From assembly GCA_041690675.1 (NCBI GenBank), contig JAWLGU010000009.1, forward strand, positions 17,587-81,586: a stretch of 64,000 nucleotides of DNA. Direction: 5' to 3'. This document shows, in pieces, positions 54,975 to 62,861 of this stretch. The notes below the pieces were generated by a model, which made no database searches, was not told where the DNA came from, and worked only from the letters and a program-made list of their open reading frames with translations. A program made the translations under genes and the position numbers. The DNA comes from UBA7803 sp041690675. GTDB lineage: Bacteria; Pseudomonadota; Gammaproteobacteria; Pseudomonadales; Azotimanducaceae. Numbering within the stretch: position 1 is the first letter of the stretch; each line of letters begins with the position of its first letter.

Positions 54975-55468
54975 GCGATCCCGCATTGGAACCCGAAGCG
55001 AAGCGAGGTCCGGTAAAAGCCACCTCGCACCTGGCGGCGGGGCAGGAAGCCCCGCATAGGCCGGTTGCGGCCGAGTCCACCACGACGACCCCCTCGGTGG
55101 CGCGGCTGCTGCGTCAGCTCGTCGACGACGTGACGTTGCTGGTTCGCAAGGAGCTGGCTCTGGCCACCTCCGAGATCTCTCACTCCATCGACGAGGCCAA
55201 GACCGGCGCCGGTGCCGTGGTGGGCGGTGGTGCGGTGATGTATGCCGGACTGCTGTTTCTGCTGGCGGCGGCCACGCTGGGGCTGGCCGAGGTCATGCCG
55301 GGCTGGCTGGCGGCGCTCATCGTCGGCGGCGTGGTCACGCTGATCGGCGTGGTCATGTTCCAGGGCGGCAAGCGCAAGATTCAGCCCCGGAGCTTCACGC
55401 CACAGCGCACCGCAGATTCGCTGCGCAAGGACCGAGACATGATCGAGAGGCAGACCCATGAAGGATGA
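54971..55468 (+). CDS. YqjE/phage holin superfamily III-like membrane protein
   Basis: 165 residues: an unstructured N-terminus (1-40), an amphipathic helix (VARLLRQLVDDVTLLVRKEL) and two transmembrane helices (about 78-98 and 104-122). This is the actinobacterial holin-X/YqjE pattern found next to DUF883 genes in E. coli (yqjD-yqjE-yqjK) and others. Lysis function is not implied. It overlaps the upstream gene by four bases and the downstream gene by eleven. Confidence 0.78.
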   Translation: MSDPALEPEAKRGPVKATSHLAAGQEAPHRPVAAESTTTTPSVARLLRQLVDDVTLLVRKELALATSEISHSIDEAKTGAGAVVGGGAVMYAGLLFLLAAATLGLAEVMPGWLAALIVGGVVTLIGVVMFQGGKRKIQPRSFTPQRTADSLRKDRDMIERQTHEG

Positions 55469-56216
55469 CCTGAGACACGACATTCACCGCGACGCCGCGG
55501 AGCTGGAGCGGGAAGCCGATCGCGCCCGCCTGAGCCTGGAACACACACTGGAGGCGCTGGAGCGCAAGTTCTCCCCGGGGGAGCTGCTCGATCAGTTCAT
55601 CGGCGTGATGAAGCACAACGGCGGAGAGTTCGGCCGCAACCTTTCCACCCAGGTGCGCAACAACCCGGTGCCGATGCTGCTCACGGGCATCGGCCTCACC
55701 TGGCTGATGTCGGCCTCGGACCGGGCGCCGCAGCGGGCGGCCCACGGCAGCGGCCCGTCCATGGGTGAGCGGGCCTCGTCGGCGGCGGAGGGGGCTCGCG
55801 GCGCCATGGGCAGCGCGGCAGAGCACACTCGGCATGCCCTGGAGGGCATGGCCGGAAGCACCCGGCACACCGCTCAGAGCGTGGCGGAGGCATCCCGCAC
55901 CGGAATGCACAACCTGGCGGAGGGTTTCGATTACCTGCGCCGGGAGCAGCCGCTGGTGCTGGGCGCCATCGGCGTGGCGGCGGGTGCCCTGATCGGTGCC
56001 ATGTTCCCCTCTACTGCCACCGAGGACGAGTGGATCGGCGAGCGCAGGGACGAGACGCTGGATCGCCTGAAGGAAGAAGGCCAGCGAACGGTGGAGGAAG
56101 CCAAAGGGGCGGCCGCCGACGCTGCGGAAGCGGCACGGCAGGCGGCTCAACCGAAACGCGCCGGACGTGCCGACACCGGCGGCGGCAGCGAGGGCGTGGC
56201 TAGCGGATCCGAGTGA
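55458..56216 (+). CDS. DUF3618-family membrane protein
   Basis: 252 residues. The N-terminus carries the DUF3618 signature (residues 9-45, AAELEREADRARLSLEHTLE, then ALERKFSPGELLDQ), followed by two short hydrophobic stretches (RNNPVPMLLTGIGLTWLM near 67 and REQPLVLGAIGVAAGALIGA near 160) and long amphipathic alanine-rich segments. The NNPVP and REQPL pre-helix motifs repeat, which suggests duplication of a DUF883-like unit. It completes an envelope/stress operon. Confidence 0.75.
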   Translation: MKDDLRHDIHRDAAELEREADRARLSLEHTLEALERKFSPGELLDQFIGVMKHNGGEFGRNLSTQVRNNPVPMLLTGIGLTWLMSASDRAPQRAAHGSGPSMGERASSAAEGARGAMGSAAEHTRHALEGMAGSTRHTAQSVAEASRTGMHNLAEGFDYLRREQPLVLGAIGVAAGALIGAMFPSTATEDEWIGERRDETLDRLKEEGQRTVEEAKGAAADAAEAARQAAQPKRAGRADTGGGSEGVASGSE

Positions 56217-56248
56217 CGTCCCTGCTCGCGGTTCGGGCCTGACGCGGG

Positions 56249-56288
56249 CTCACCGCAGGTCGCGGCCTCATCTGAGGCCTGCGGTGAG
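56249..56288. terminator. Strong hairpin between the DUF3618 and suhB genes
   Basis: CTCACCGCAGG (56249-56259) pairs perfectly with CCTGCGGTGAG (56278-56288), and an inner GGCCTCA/TGAGGCC stem (56264-56279) competes with it. The structure includes the suhB stop codon and last codons. It probably terminates one or both convergent transcripts, though no T-run follows. Confidence 0.5.
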
Positions 56289-57086
56289 GTGGATTCGTAT
56301 GTGCTGGACCATCTGCTTGAAGATCTTCGGATTGGCCGCCACCACGTGGCCGGTCTTCATGAACCCGTCGCCGCCGGCAAGATCGCCGACGAAGCCGCCC
56401 GCCTCGCGCACGAGCACCGTGCCCGCGGCGATGTCCCAGGGCGACAGGGCCAGTTCCCAGAACCCGTCCGTGCGCCCGGCCGCCACGTAGGCCAGGTCCA
56501 GGGCGGCGGAGCCGGCGCGGCGGATGCCGCGGCTGGCCGCGGTCAGGTCCTTGAGCATGTCCATGTACGGGTCCAGGTGCACCCTCACCGCGCCCGGCGG
56601 GATCCCCGTGCCCAGCAGGGCGTCCGCCAGATGCTGGGTCTTGCTCACCCGGATGCGCTTGCCGTTGAGCTGGGCGCCGTATCCGCGGCTCGCCACGAAT
56701 GCTTCGTTGCGCAGCGGGTCGAAGATGACTCCGTGCTCGAGGTGTCGCCCCTTCTGCAGAGCGATGGAGACGCAGAAGTGGGGTATGCCCTGGAGGTAAT
56801 TGGTGGTGCCGTCCAGCGGGTCGATGATCCAGGTGAACTCGGTTTCGCTGCCGCTGCTGCTGCCGGTGTAGGAGTGGCCGTGCTCCTCGCCGAAGATGCC
56901 GTGCTCCGGGTAGGCCTTGTGGAGCGCGTCGACGATCACCGTCTCGGCTTCCCGGTCCACGTTGGAGACGAAGTCGTTGCGCCCTTTCTCCTGGATCTCC
57001 AGCTCGTCGAGGCGGTCCATGGCGCGCAGCATGATCTGGCCCGCCTGGCGGGCGGCGCGCAGGGCGATGTTGGCCGATGGCTGCAT
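56268..57086 (-). CDS. suhB: Inositol-1-monophosphatase family protein SuhB
   Basis: 272 residues. Mg2+-dependent phosphatase; in E. coli SuhB also joins the rRNA antitermination complex. GEEHG (metal Glu), WIIDPLDGTTNYLQGIPHF (catalytic DPLDGTTN) and ELALSPWDIAAGTVLVREAG are complete. The ATG at 57086 follows the family start (MQPSANIALRAARQAGQ). Divergent from trmJ, as in many gammaproteobacteria. Confidence 0.95.
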   Translation of the reverse strand: MQPSANIALRAARQAGQIMLRAMDRLDELEIQEKGRNDFVSNVDREAETVIVDALHKAYPEHGIFGEEHGHSYTGSSSGSETEFTWIIDPLDGTTNYLQGIPHFCVSIALQKGRHLEHGVIFDPLRNEAFVASRGYGAQLNGKRIRVSKTQHLADALLGTGIPPGAVRVHLDPYMDMLKDLTAASRGIRRAGSAALDLAYVAAGRTDGFWELALSPWDIAAGTVLVREAGGFVGDLAGGDGFMKTGHVVAANPKIFKQMVQHIRIHLTAGLR

Positions 57087-57147
57087 GAGGATGACGGCTC
57101 GTTGTGCAGGGCGCGGTATGCTAGCAAGGCGGTGACGGAGATGACAG

Positions 57148-57894
57148 GTGAGCGACCAGAGGTTTTCGAGGATTCGCATCGTCCTGGTGGAGCCGAGCCA
57201 TCCGGGCAACATTGGCGGCGCGGCGCGGGCCATGAAGACCATGGGGCTGTCCCGGCTGGCCGTGGTGAATCCCAAACGCTTCCCGGATCCCCAGGCCGAG
57301 TGGCGCGCGGCCGGCGCCCAGGACGTGCTCGAGCGGGTGGAGGTGCACGACAGCGTCGAAGCTGCCATTGCCGAATGTCATTGGGTGGTGGGTACCAGCA
57401 CCCGGTCCCGGCGCATCCCGTGGCCGGTGAAGTCGGCCGCGGCGGTGGCCGCGGACATTCTCGCCCAGCCGCCGGAAGTCGAGGTGGCGGTGCTGTTCGG
57501 CCGCGAGACCAACGGGCTCTCCAACGAGGAGCTGCAACGCTGCCACTGCCATCTGCAGATTCCCGCCAATCCGGACTACTCGTCCCTGAATCTGGCCATG
57601 GCGGTGCAGGTGGTCTGCTACGAGCTGTTCAAGCAGGCGGAAGGCGTGGAGGTGGCCGCGGCTTCCTGGGACCAGCCCCCTGCCACCGCCGCGCAGCTCG
57701 AAGGCTTTCTCGATCACCTGGAATCGGCGCTGATCGACAGCGGCTTTCTCGATCCCGCGAATCCGGGACAGACCCTGACCCGGCTGCGGCGGCTGTTCAC
57801 CCGGATCGCCCTGGACGACAAGGAAGTGCAGATGCTGCGCGGCATCCTGAGGAGTCTGGCGCCCGGCGTCGCGGAGCCCTCCGACCGCCAATAG
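57148..57894 (+). CDS. trmJ: tRNA (cytidine/uridine-2'-O-)-methyltransferase TrmJ
   Basis: SPOUT (TrmH-type) methyltransferase of 248 residues acting on tRNA position 32. The SAM-binding knot is built from VEPSHPGNIGGAARAMKTMG, VLFGRETNGLSNEE and IPANPDYSSLNLAMAVQVV. GTG start. The iscR operator begins within its stop codon region, so trmJ lies just before the iscR promoter. Confidence 0.95.
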   Translation: MSDQRFSRIRIVLVEPSHPGNIGGAARAMKTMGLSRLAVVNPKRFPDPQAEWRAAGAQDVLERVEVHDSVEAAIAECHWVVGTSTRSRRIPWPVKSAAAVAADILAQPPEVEVAVLFGRETNGLSNEELQRCHCHLQIPANPDYSSLNLAMAVQVVCYELFKQAEGVEVAAASWDQPPATAAQLEGFLDHLESALIDSGFLDPANPGQTLTRLRRLFTRIALDDKEVQMLRGILRSLAPGVAEPSDRQ

Positions 57895-57915
57895 TGGACC
57901 AAATTACTCGGGTAT
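57891..57915 (+). promoter_or_regulatory. Type 1 IscR binding site upstream of iscR
   Basis: The 25 bases read ATAGTGGACCAAATT then ACTCGGGTAT. Against the E. coli type 1 IscR consensus (ATASYYGACTRWWWYAGTCRRSTAT) only three positions differ (6, 8 and 17). It ends 14 bases before the iscR ATG and overlaps the trmJ stop codon, fitting [2Fe-2S]-IscR autorepression. Confidence 0.75.
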
Positions 57916-57929
57916 TGCATACTCGCGCC

Positions 57930-58388
57930 ATGCGCCTGACCACCAAAGGCCGCTACGCGGTCACCGCCATGCTGGACATCGCGCTCCACCAGCAGCGCGG
58001 CCCCGTGAGCGTGGCCGAGGTGGCGGATCGGCAGGACATCTCCAGCGCCTATCTCGAGCAGCTCTTCAGCAAGTTGAAGCGGGCCGGCCTGCTGCGCAGC
58101 GTGCGCGGTCCCGGCGGCGGCTACGAGCTGGCGTTGCCGCCGGGGGAGATCAGCGTCTCTCACATCATCGCCGCCGTGGGGGAGGGCGTGGATGCCACCC
58201 GATGCCGCGGCACTGCGGACTGTCAGGACGGCGCCGTCTGCCTGACCCACGACCTGTGGACGGCCCTCACCGACCGCATCGATGCGTTCCTCTCCGGCAT
58301 CACCCTGGAGAGCCTGGTGTCGCAGCGCGAGGTTCGGCACGTGGCGCTGCGGCAGGACAGGCTACTCATCGCCGCGCGAACCGTGTGA
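57930..58388 (+). CDS. iscR: Fe-S cluster regulator IscR (Rrf2 family)
   Basis: 152 residues. MRLTTKGRYAVTAMLDIALH start, winged HTH (ISSAYLEQLFSKLKRAGLLR, VRGPGGGYELA) and the [2Fe-2S] ligands Cys92, Cys98, Cys104 and His107 are at exactly the E. coli positions. It senses Fe-S demand and represses the isc operon. The ATG of iscS overlaps its stop by one base. Confidence 0.96.
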   Translation: MRLTTKGRYAVTAMLDIALHQQRGPVSVAEVADRQDISSAYLEQLFSKLKRAGLLRSVRGPGGGYELALPPGEISVSHIIAAVGEGVDATRCRGTADCQDGAVCLTHDLWTALTDRIDAFLSGITLESLVSQREVRHVALRQDRLLIAARTV

Positions 58389-59551
58389 TGCAGAAGCCGG
58401 TGTACCTGGACTACGCTGCCACCACGCCGGTGGACCCGCGAGTGGCGCAGAAGATGAGCGGCTGCCTCCTGGTGGAGGGCAACTTCGGCAACCCGGCGTC
58501 GCGCTCCCACCTGTACGGCTGGCAAGCGGAGGAAGCGGTGGAGGAGGCGCGGGCGCAGGTGGCGAAGCTGATCAATGCCGACCCGCGCGAAATCGTTTGG
58601 ACCTCGGGCGCGACCGAGTCGGACAACCTGGCCATCAAGGGCCTGGCGGACGGCGCCAACCGGCGCCACATCGTCACCAGCGCCATCGAGCACAAGGCGG
58701 TGCTCGATACCTGCAAGTACCTGGAAGGCAAGGGCTTCGACGTCACGTACCTGGTGCCGGACGCCAGCGGCATCATCGACCCGGAGCAGGTGCGCGCCGC
58801 GTTGCGCGAGGACACCCTGGTGGTTTCGATCATGCACGCCAACAACGAGATCGGCGTGGTGAACGACGTGGCCGCCATTGGTGCCGTGTGTCGGGCCGCC
58901 GGCGTGCCCGTGCACACCGATGCGGCCCAGAGCGCCGGCAAGGTGCCCATCGACGTGCAGACGATGCCGTTGGATCTGGTCTCGCTCTCGGCGCACAAGA
59001 TCTACGGGCCCAAGGGCATGGGCGCGCTGTACGTCCGGCGTCATCCGCCGCTCAAGCTGACCCCCCTAATTCACGGCGGCGGCCACGAGCGTGGCATGCG
59101 CTCGGGGACCCTGGCCACCCACCAGATCGTCGGCATGGGGGAGGCGGCCTCCATCCTGGAGCGTGACATGGAGCGGGAGAACGCGCGCATTCTGGCCCTG
59201 CGCAACCGCCTGCTGGCCCACCTGCTGCAGCTTCCCGGCACCGCCCTGAACGGGGATCCGGAGCGCCGGCTTCCCGGGATCGTCAACGTCTCCTTTGCGG
59301 ACGTGGACGGCGAAACCCTGCTCATGGCCCTGGACGACGTCGCGGTTTCCAGCGGCTCCGCCTGCACCTCGGCGAGCGTGGAGCCGTCTTACGTGCTGAG
59401 CGCCCTCGGGGTGCCGGCGGAGCTGGCGCACGCGTCGCTGCGCTTCACCGTGGGGCGTTACACCACCGAGACCGACGTGGACCATGCCGGGCGCCGCGTC
59501 GCGGAGGTGGTGGGGGGGCTGCGTCGTGCCCGTTCCGCCGCCGGAGCCTGA
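58388..59551 (+). CDS. iscS: Cysteine desulfurase IscS, short C-terminus
   Basis: 387-residue PLP enzyme that takes sulfur from cysteine for Fe-S clusters, thiamine and tRNA thiolation. PLP Lys in SAHKIYGPKGMGALYVRR, the catalytic Cys loop SSGSACTSAS and the HGGGHERGMRSGTL segment are intact. E. coli IscS is 404 residues; this one stops at LRRARSAAGA, lacking the last roughly 20 residues (the IscU-binding tail). No iscU, iscA, hscB/A or fdx follows. Confidence 0.95.
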   Translation: MQKPVYLDYAATTPVDPRVAQKMSGCLLVEGNFGNPASRSHLYGWQAEEAVEEARAQVAKLINADPREIVWTSGATESDNLAIKGLADGANRRHIVTSAIEHKAVLDTCKYLEGKGFDVTYLVPDASGIIDPEQVRAALREDTLVVSIMHANNEIGVVNDVAAIGAVCRAAGVPVHTDAAQSAGKVPIDVQTMPLDLVSLSAHKIYGPKGMGALYVRRHPPLKLTPLIHGGGHERGMRSGTLATHQIVGMGEAASILERDMERENARILALRNRLLAHLLQLPGTALNGDPERRLPGIVNVSFADVDGETLLMALDDVAVSSGSACTSASVEPSYVLSALGVPAELAHASLRFTVGRYTTETDVDHAGRRVAEVVGGLRRARSAAGA

Positions 59552-59563
59552 TGCGGATTCCGT

Positions 59564-59590
59564 TTGATATCCATCCCAAACGCGTATAAT
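59564..59590 (+). promoter_or_regulatory. Candidate promoter upstream of ndk
   Basis: TTGATA (59564-59569) and a perfect TATAAT (59585-59590) are separated by 15 bases, a little short. The -10 lies at the centre of a perfect inverted repeat CGCGTAT-A-ATACGCG (59581-59595). The transcript leader would be about 90 bases. Confidence 0.5.
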
Positions 59591-59685
59591 ACGCGGCCGC
59601 TGATCGTCGCCAAGTCTCGGTTTTTCAAAAACATAGGCGCGTTTTCGACGCGGCCGTTCCTCATCATTCAACTGCGGAGATAGTC

Positions 59686-60114
59686 ATGGCAGTCGAGCGT
59701 ACACTTTCCATCATCAAGCCTGATGCGGTCGCGAGAAACCTGATCGGCGAGATCGACGCGCGCTTCGAGAAGAACGGGCTGAAGATCGTGGCGGCGAAGA
59801 TGCTGCACATGACCGCGGAGCAGGCGGGTGGATTCTACGCGGAGCACGAAGGCAAGCCCTTCTACGGCGACCTGGTGAGCTACATGACCTCCGGTCCGGT
59901 GGTGGTGCAGGTGCTCGAGGGCGAGAACGCCATCGCTCGCAACCGCGAGCTCATGGGGGCCACCAACCCCAAGGATGCCGCGCCGGGCACCATCCGCGCG
60001 GATTTCGCCGAGTCTCTGGAGGCCAACGCCGTTCACGGCTCCGATTCCCCCGCTTCGGCGGAGCGGGAGATCGCCTTCTTCTTCGAGCCGGGCGAGATCC
60101 ACTCGAGGGCCTGA
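59686..60114 (+). CDS. ndk: Nucleoside diphosphate kinase
   Basis: 142 residues. Balances nucleoside triphosphate pools by a phospho-His intermediate. ERTLSIIKPDAVARN, GPVVVQVLEGENAIARNRE, MGATNP and the active-site NAVHGSDS (His) are all present. Its stop overlaps the rlmN start (TGATG). Placed between iscS and rlmN. Confidence 0.98.
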   Translation: MAVERTLSIIKPDAVARNLIGEIDARFEKNGLKIVAAKMLHMTAEQAGGFYAEHEGKPFYGDLVSYMTSGPVVVQVLEGENAIARNRELMGATNPKDAAPGTIRADFAESLEANAVHGSDSPASAEREIAFFFEPGEIHSRA

Positions 60115-61265
60115 TGAGCGCCAACGACGTCCAGCCAGCCGCCGCCTCGGCAACCGCCGAGTCGAGCGAGGAACAGCACGCCAACCTGTTCGACTTCTCC
60201 CGGGTGCAGATGGAGCATTTCTTCGTCGAGCGCGGCGAGAAGGCGTACCGCGCCCGCCAGGTCATGAAATGGGCCTACCATCAGGGAGTGCTGGATTTCG
60301 ATCAGATGACGGATCTGTCGAAGCGCCAGCGGGCCTGGCTGGCGGAGGTGGCCCGGTTCGAGCTGCCGGAGCCGGTGGTGCGTCGGGAGTCCCGGGACGG
60401 CACCGTCAAATGGGTGGTCCGGGTGGCGAACGGCAACTGCGTCGAGACCGTGCTCATTCCCGACCGGGGCCGCAACACGCTCTGCGTGTCCTCCCAGGTC
60501 GGCTGCATGCTCGACTGCAGCTTCTGCTCCACCGGTAAGCAGGGGTTCAATGGCAACCTCTCCACCGGCGACATCATCGGCCAGGTGTGGCTCGCCGACC
60601 GGGAGCTGCGTGCCCGCGGCGAGACCGTGACCAACGTGGTGCTGATGGGCATGGGCGAGCCGCTCCTGAACTTCGACAACGTGGTGGCCGCCACCGATCT
60701 GATGATGGACGACCTGGCGTTCGGCATCTCCAAGCGCCGGGTCACCGTGAGCACGGCCGGCGTGGTGCCCGGCATCTACCGGCTGGCGGAGGTCACCGAC
60801 GTGTCGCTCGCCATTTCGCTGCACGCGCCCAACGACGCCCTGCGCGATCGCCTGGTGCCCCTCAACCGCAAGTATCCCGTGGCCGAGCTGCTTCGCGCCT
60901 GCCGGCACTACGTGGAGGGGCTGGGCGAGCGGCGTTCGCTGACCATGGAGTACACGCTGCTCGCCGGGGTGAACGATTCCCTCGAGCATGCCCGGGAGCT
61001 GGCCGACCTATTGCGGGACGTCCGCTGCAAGATCAACCTGATCCCGTTCAATCCGTTCCCGGCTTCCGGCTATGAGCGTCCCGATGCCGCACGGGTGCGG
61101 GCGTTTCAGACGTATCTGATGAGCGCTGGGTACGCCACCATGCTGCGCACCACGCGCGGCGAGGACATCGACGCCGCCTGCGGTCAGCTGGTGGGCGAGG
61201 TACAGGATCGCACGCGCCGTCAGGCGCGCTACATTGCCCGTCAGAAGGCTGAGGAGGTTGCGTGA
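60114..61265 (+). CDS. rlmN: Dual-specificity 23S rRNA/tRNA adenosine C2 methyltransferase RlmN
   Basis: 383-residue radical SAM enzyme methylating 23S rRNA A2503 and tRNA A37. The 4Fe-4S motif is CMLDCSFC in SSQVGCMLDCSFCSTGKQGF; GMGEPLLNFDNVV and SLHAPNDALRDRLVPLNRKY are typical, with a C-terminal resolving Cys in EDIDAACGQL. It has an N-terminal 25-residue variable extension. Overlaps ndk and pilF. Confidence 0.97.
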   Translation: MSANDVQPAAASATAESSEEQHANLFDFSRVQMEHFFVERGEKAYRARQVMKWAYHQGVLDFDQMTDLSKRQRAWLAEVARFELPEPVVRRESRDGTVKWVVRVANGNCVETVLIPDRGRNTLCVSSQVGCMLDCSFCSTGKQGFNGNLSTGDIIGQVWLADRELRARGETVTNVVLMGMGEPLLNFDNVVAATDLMMDDLAFGISKRRVTVSTAGVVPGIYRLAEVTDVSLAISLHAPNDALRDRLVPLNRKYPVAELLRACRHYVEGLGERRSLTMEYTLLAGVNDSLEHARELADLLRDVRCKINLIPFNPFPASGYERPDAARVRAFQTYLMSAGYATMLRTTRGEDIDAACGQLVGEVQDRTRRQARYIARQKAEEVA

Positions 61266-62011
61266 TCGGCAGGTGGACCCTGGCCTGGTGCCTGCTGCTG
61301 CTCGTCGGCTGCGTCACCGAGCAGAGCGGCGGCCCGGAGCGGGCTCCGCGCAGCGTGCAGCTTCAGGCTCAGCTCGATCTGGCCCGGGGCTATCTCGAGC
61401 AGCGGGACTGGAACCGGGCGCGGGACCCGCTGGAGCGGGCCTTGAAGATCGATCCCCGATCGGCGGAGGCGCACACACTGATGGGTGTGCTCTACCAGGC
61501 GCAGAACGAGCCGGCGCTGGCGGAGGGCGCCTACCGGCGGGCGCTGCGCTACGATCCCCGCCATCCTCAGGCCCTGAACAACTACGGCACCTTTCTGTAC
61601 GCGCAGGGGCGATTCGAGGATGCCCTCGGACCGCTTCGCACCCTGGTGGAGGACACCACCTATCGCGCGCGGGCCCAGGCTTACGAGAACCTGGGATTCA
61701 CGGAGCTGAAGGTGGGTAACCGGGAACGGGCCCGTCAGGCGTTCGAGCGGGCGCTCTCGTTCAACGCGGTGCTGCCCCGCAGCAGTCTGGAGCTGGCTCA
61801 GATCGCTTATCACGACGGTGACTACGTGACGTCGCGGCGCTACTACGACATGTTCCGCGGACGCATGCGGCAGACCGCGGCCAGCCTGTGCCTGGGGCTG
61901 CGGCTGGCGCGGGCGGCCGGCGACGCCGACGGCGGGGCCAGCTACGCCCTCGCTCTGAAGAACCTGTTCCCCAACTCCGCCGAGGCGACTCGCTGCGTCG
62001 AGGGGGGCTGA
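61262..62011 (+). CDS. pilF: Type IV pilus biogenesis lipoprotein PilF/PilW
   Basis: 249-residue lipoprotein: signal peptide with lipobox LVGC (Cys17), then about six TPR repeats (VQLQAQLDLARGYLEQRDWN onward). PilF is the pilotin needed for the outer-membrane secretin PilQ multimer. GTG start in a GTGA overlap with rlmN. Order rlmN-pilF-rodZ is conserved in gammaproteobacteria. It implies type IV pili elsewhere in the genome. Confidence 0.92.
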   Translation: MIGRWTLAWCLLLLVGCVTEQSGGPERAPRSVQLQAQLDLARGYLEQRDWNRARDPLERALKIDPRSAEAHTLMGVLYQAQNEPALAEGAYRRALRYDPRHPQALNNYGTFLYAQGRFEDALGPLRTLVEDTTYRARAQAYENLGFTELKVGNRERARQAFERALSFNAVLPRSSLELAQIAYHDGDYVTSRRYYDMFRGRMRQTAASLCLGLRLARAAGDADGGASYALALKNLFPNSAEATRCVEGG

Positions 62012-62033
62012 CCATGGGTGGCTGGGGCGCATC

Positions 62034-62861
62034 GTGAGCGACGTCACGCCGACTCCCGGCGCCGTGCTGCGGGCGGAGCGTGAGTCGTTGGGGGTGACGG
62101 TTCGCGAGGTCTCCGAGACGCTGAATCTGGCCATGAGCGTCATCGAGGCCATCGAGGCCGACGACTACGGGCGCTTGCCCGGACCCGTCTTCACCCGCGG
62201 TTACGTGCGGGCCTACGCGCGCCTGCTGGAGCTCGATCCGGAGCCGCTGCTCAGCGGTCTGCCCCGCGCCGAGGAGCCAGCGCCGCCCCGAGTCGCCTCC
62301 GAAGCTCCGGTGTGGGAATGGATCCGCCGGCGCCCGGGGCTGGTGCTGGGGGCTGCCGGCGCGGTGCTGCTGGGGCTGGTGGTGATGCTGCTGGTGTGGT
62401 TGTGGCCGAAGGATTCGGCGGAGGCCACGGCCGCGGTGCCGGCGGTGGCCACCGCGATTCCCGAGGAAACCGCCGTGGACGAACCCGAGCCGGACCTGGC
62501 GTACCAGCCGTCTGACGAGCCATCCGGCGGCCCCGCAACCGCGCCCGCCGTCGCGGAGGCGCCTGCGCCGGAGCTCGCAACCGGCAATGCGGAGGCGCCA
62601 CGGCGGATCACCGCCACCGGTGACGACCTGCTGTCGTTTCGCTTCGCCGACGACTGCTGGGTCGAAGTGCGGAACTCCGCCGGGACCAGCCTGCACAGCG
62701 ACATCAACCGGGCCGGCACTGAGCTGGAGCTGGTGGGGCGGGGGCCCTTCCGCATCCTGCTGGGGTACGCCCCGGGCGTGAGGCTCACCTTCAACGGCGA
62801 GCCGGTGCCGCTGGCGCCGCACACTCGCAACAACGTCGCCACGCTGGTGGTGGGGCAATGA
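62034..62861 (+). CDS. rodZ: Cytoskeletal/cell-shape protein RodZ
   Basis: 275 residues: N-terminal HTH domain (about 8-75, LRAERESLGVTVREVSETLN), juxtamembrane basic segment, one transmembrane helix (about 100-123), a proline/alanine-rich periplasmic linker (about 140-195) and the C-terminal beta domain (about 200-275, DCWVEVRNSAGTSLHSDINR). RodZ anchors MreB and sets rod shape. GTG start. It overlaps hisS; ispG, which often lies between them, is absent here. Confidence 0.93.
   Translation: MSDVTPTPGAVLRAERESLGVTVREVSETLNLAMSVIEAIEADDYGRLPGPVFTRGYVRAYARLLELDPEPLLSGLPRAEEPAPPRVASEAPVWEWIRRRPGLVLGAAGAVLLGLVVMLLVWLWPKDSAEATAAVPAVATAIPEETAVDEPEPDLAYQPSDEPSGGPATAPAVAEAPAPELATGNAEAPRRITATGDDLLSFRFADDCWVEVRNSAGTSLHSDINRAGTELELVGRGPFRILLGYAPGVRLTFNGEPVPLAPHTRNNVATLVVGQ

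Noticed and set aside
54971..55468. Holin-like protein as evidence of a prophage
   Set aside because: No endolysin, structural or integrase genes are near; the holin-like fold is common in chromosomal DUF883 operons.
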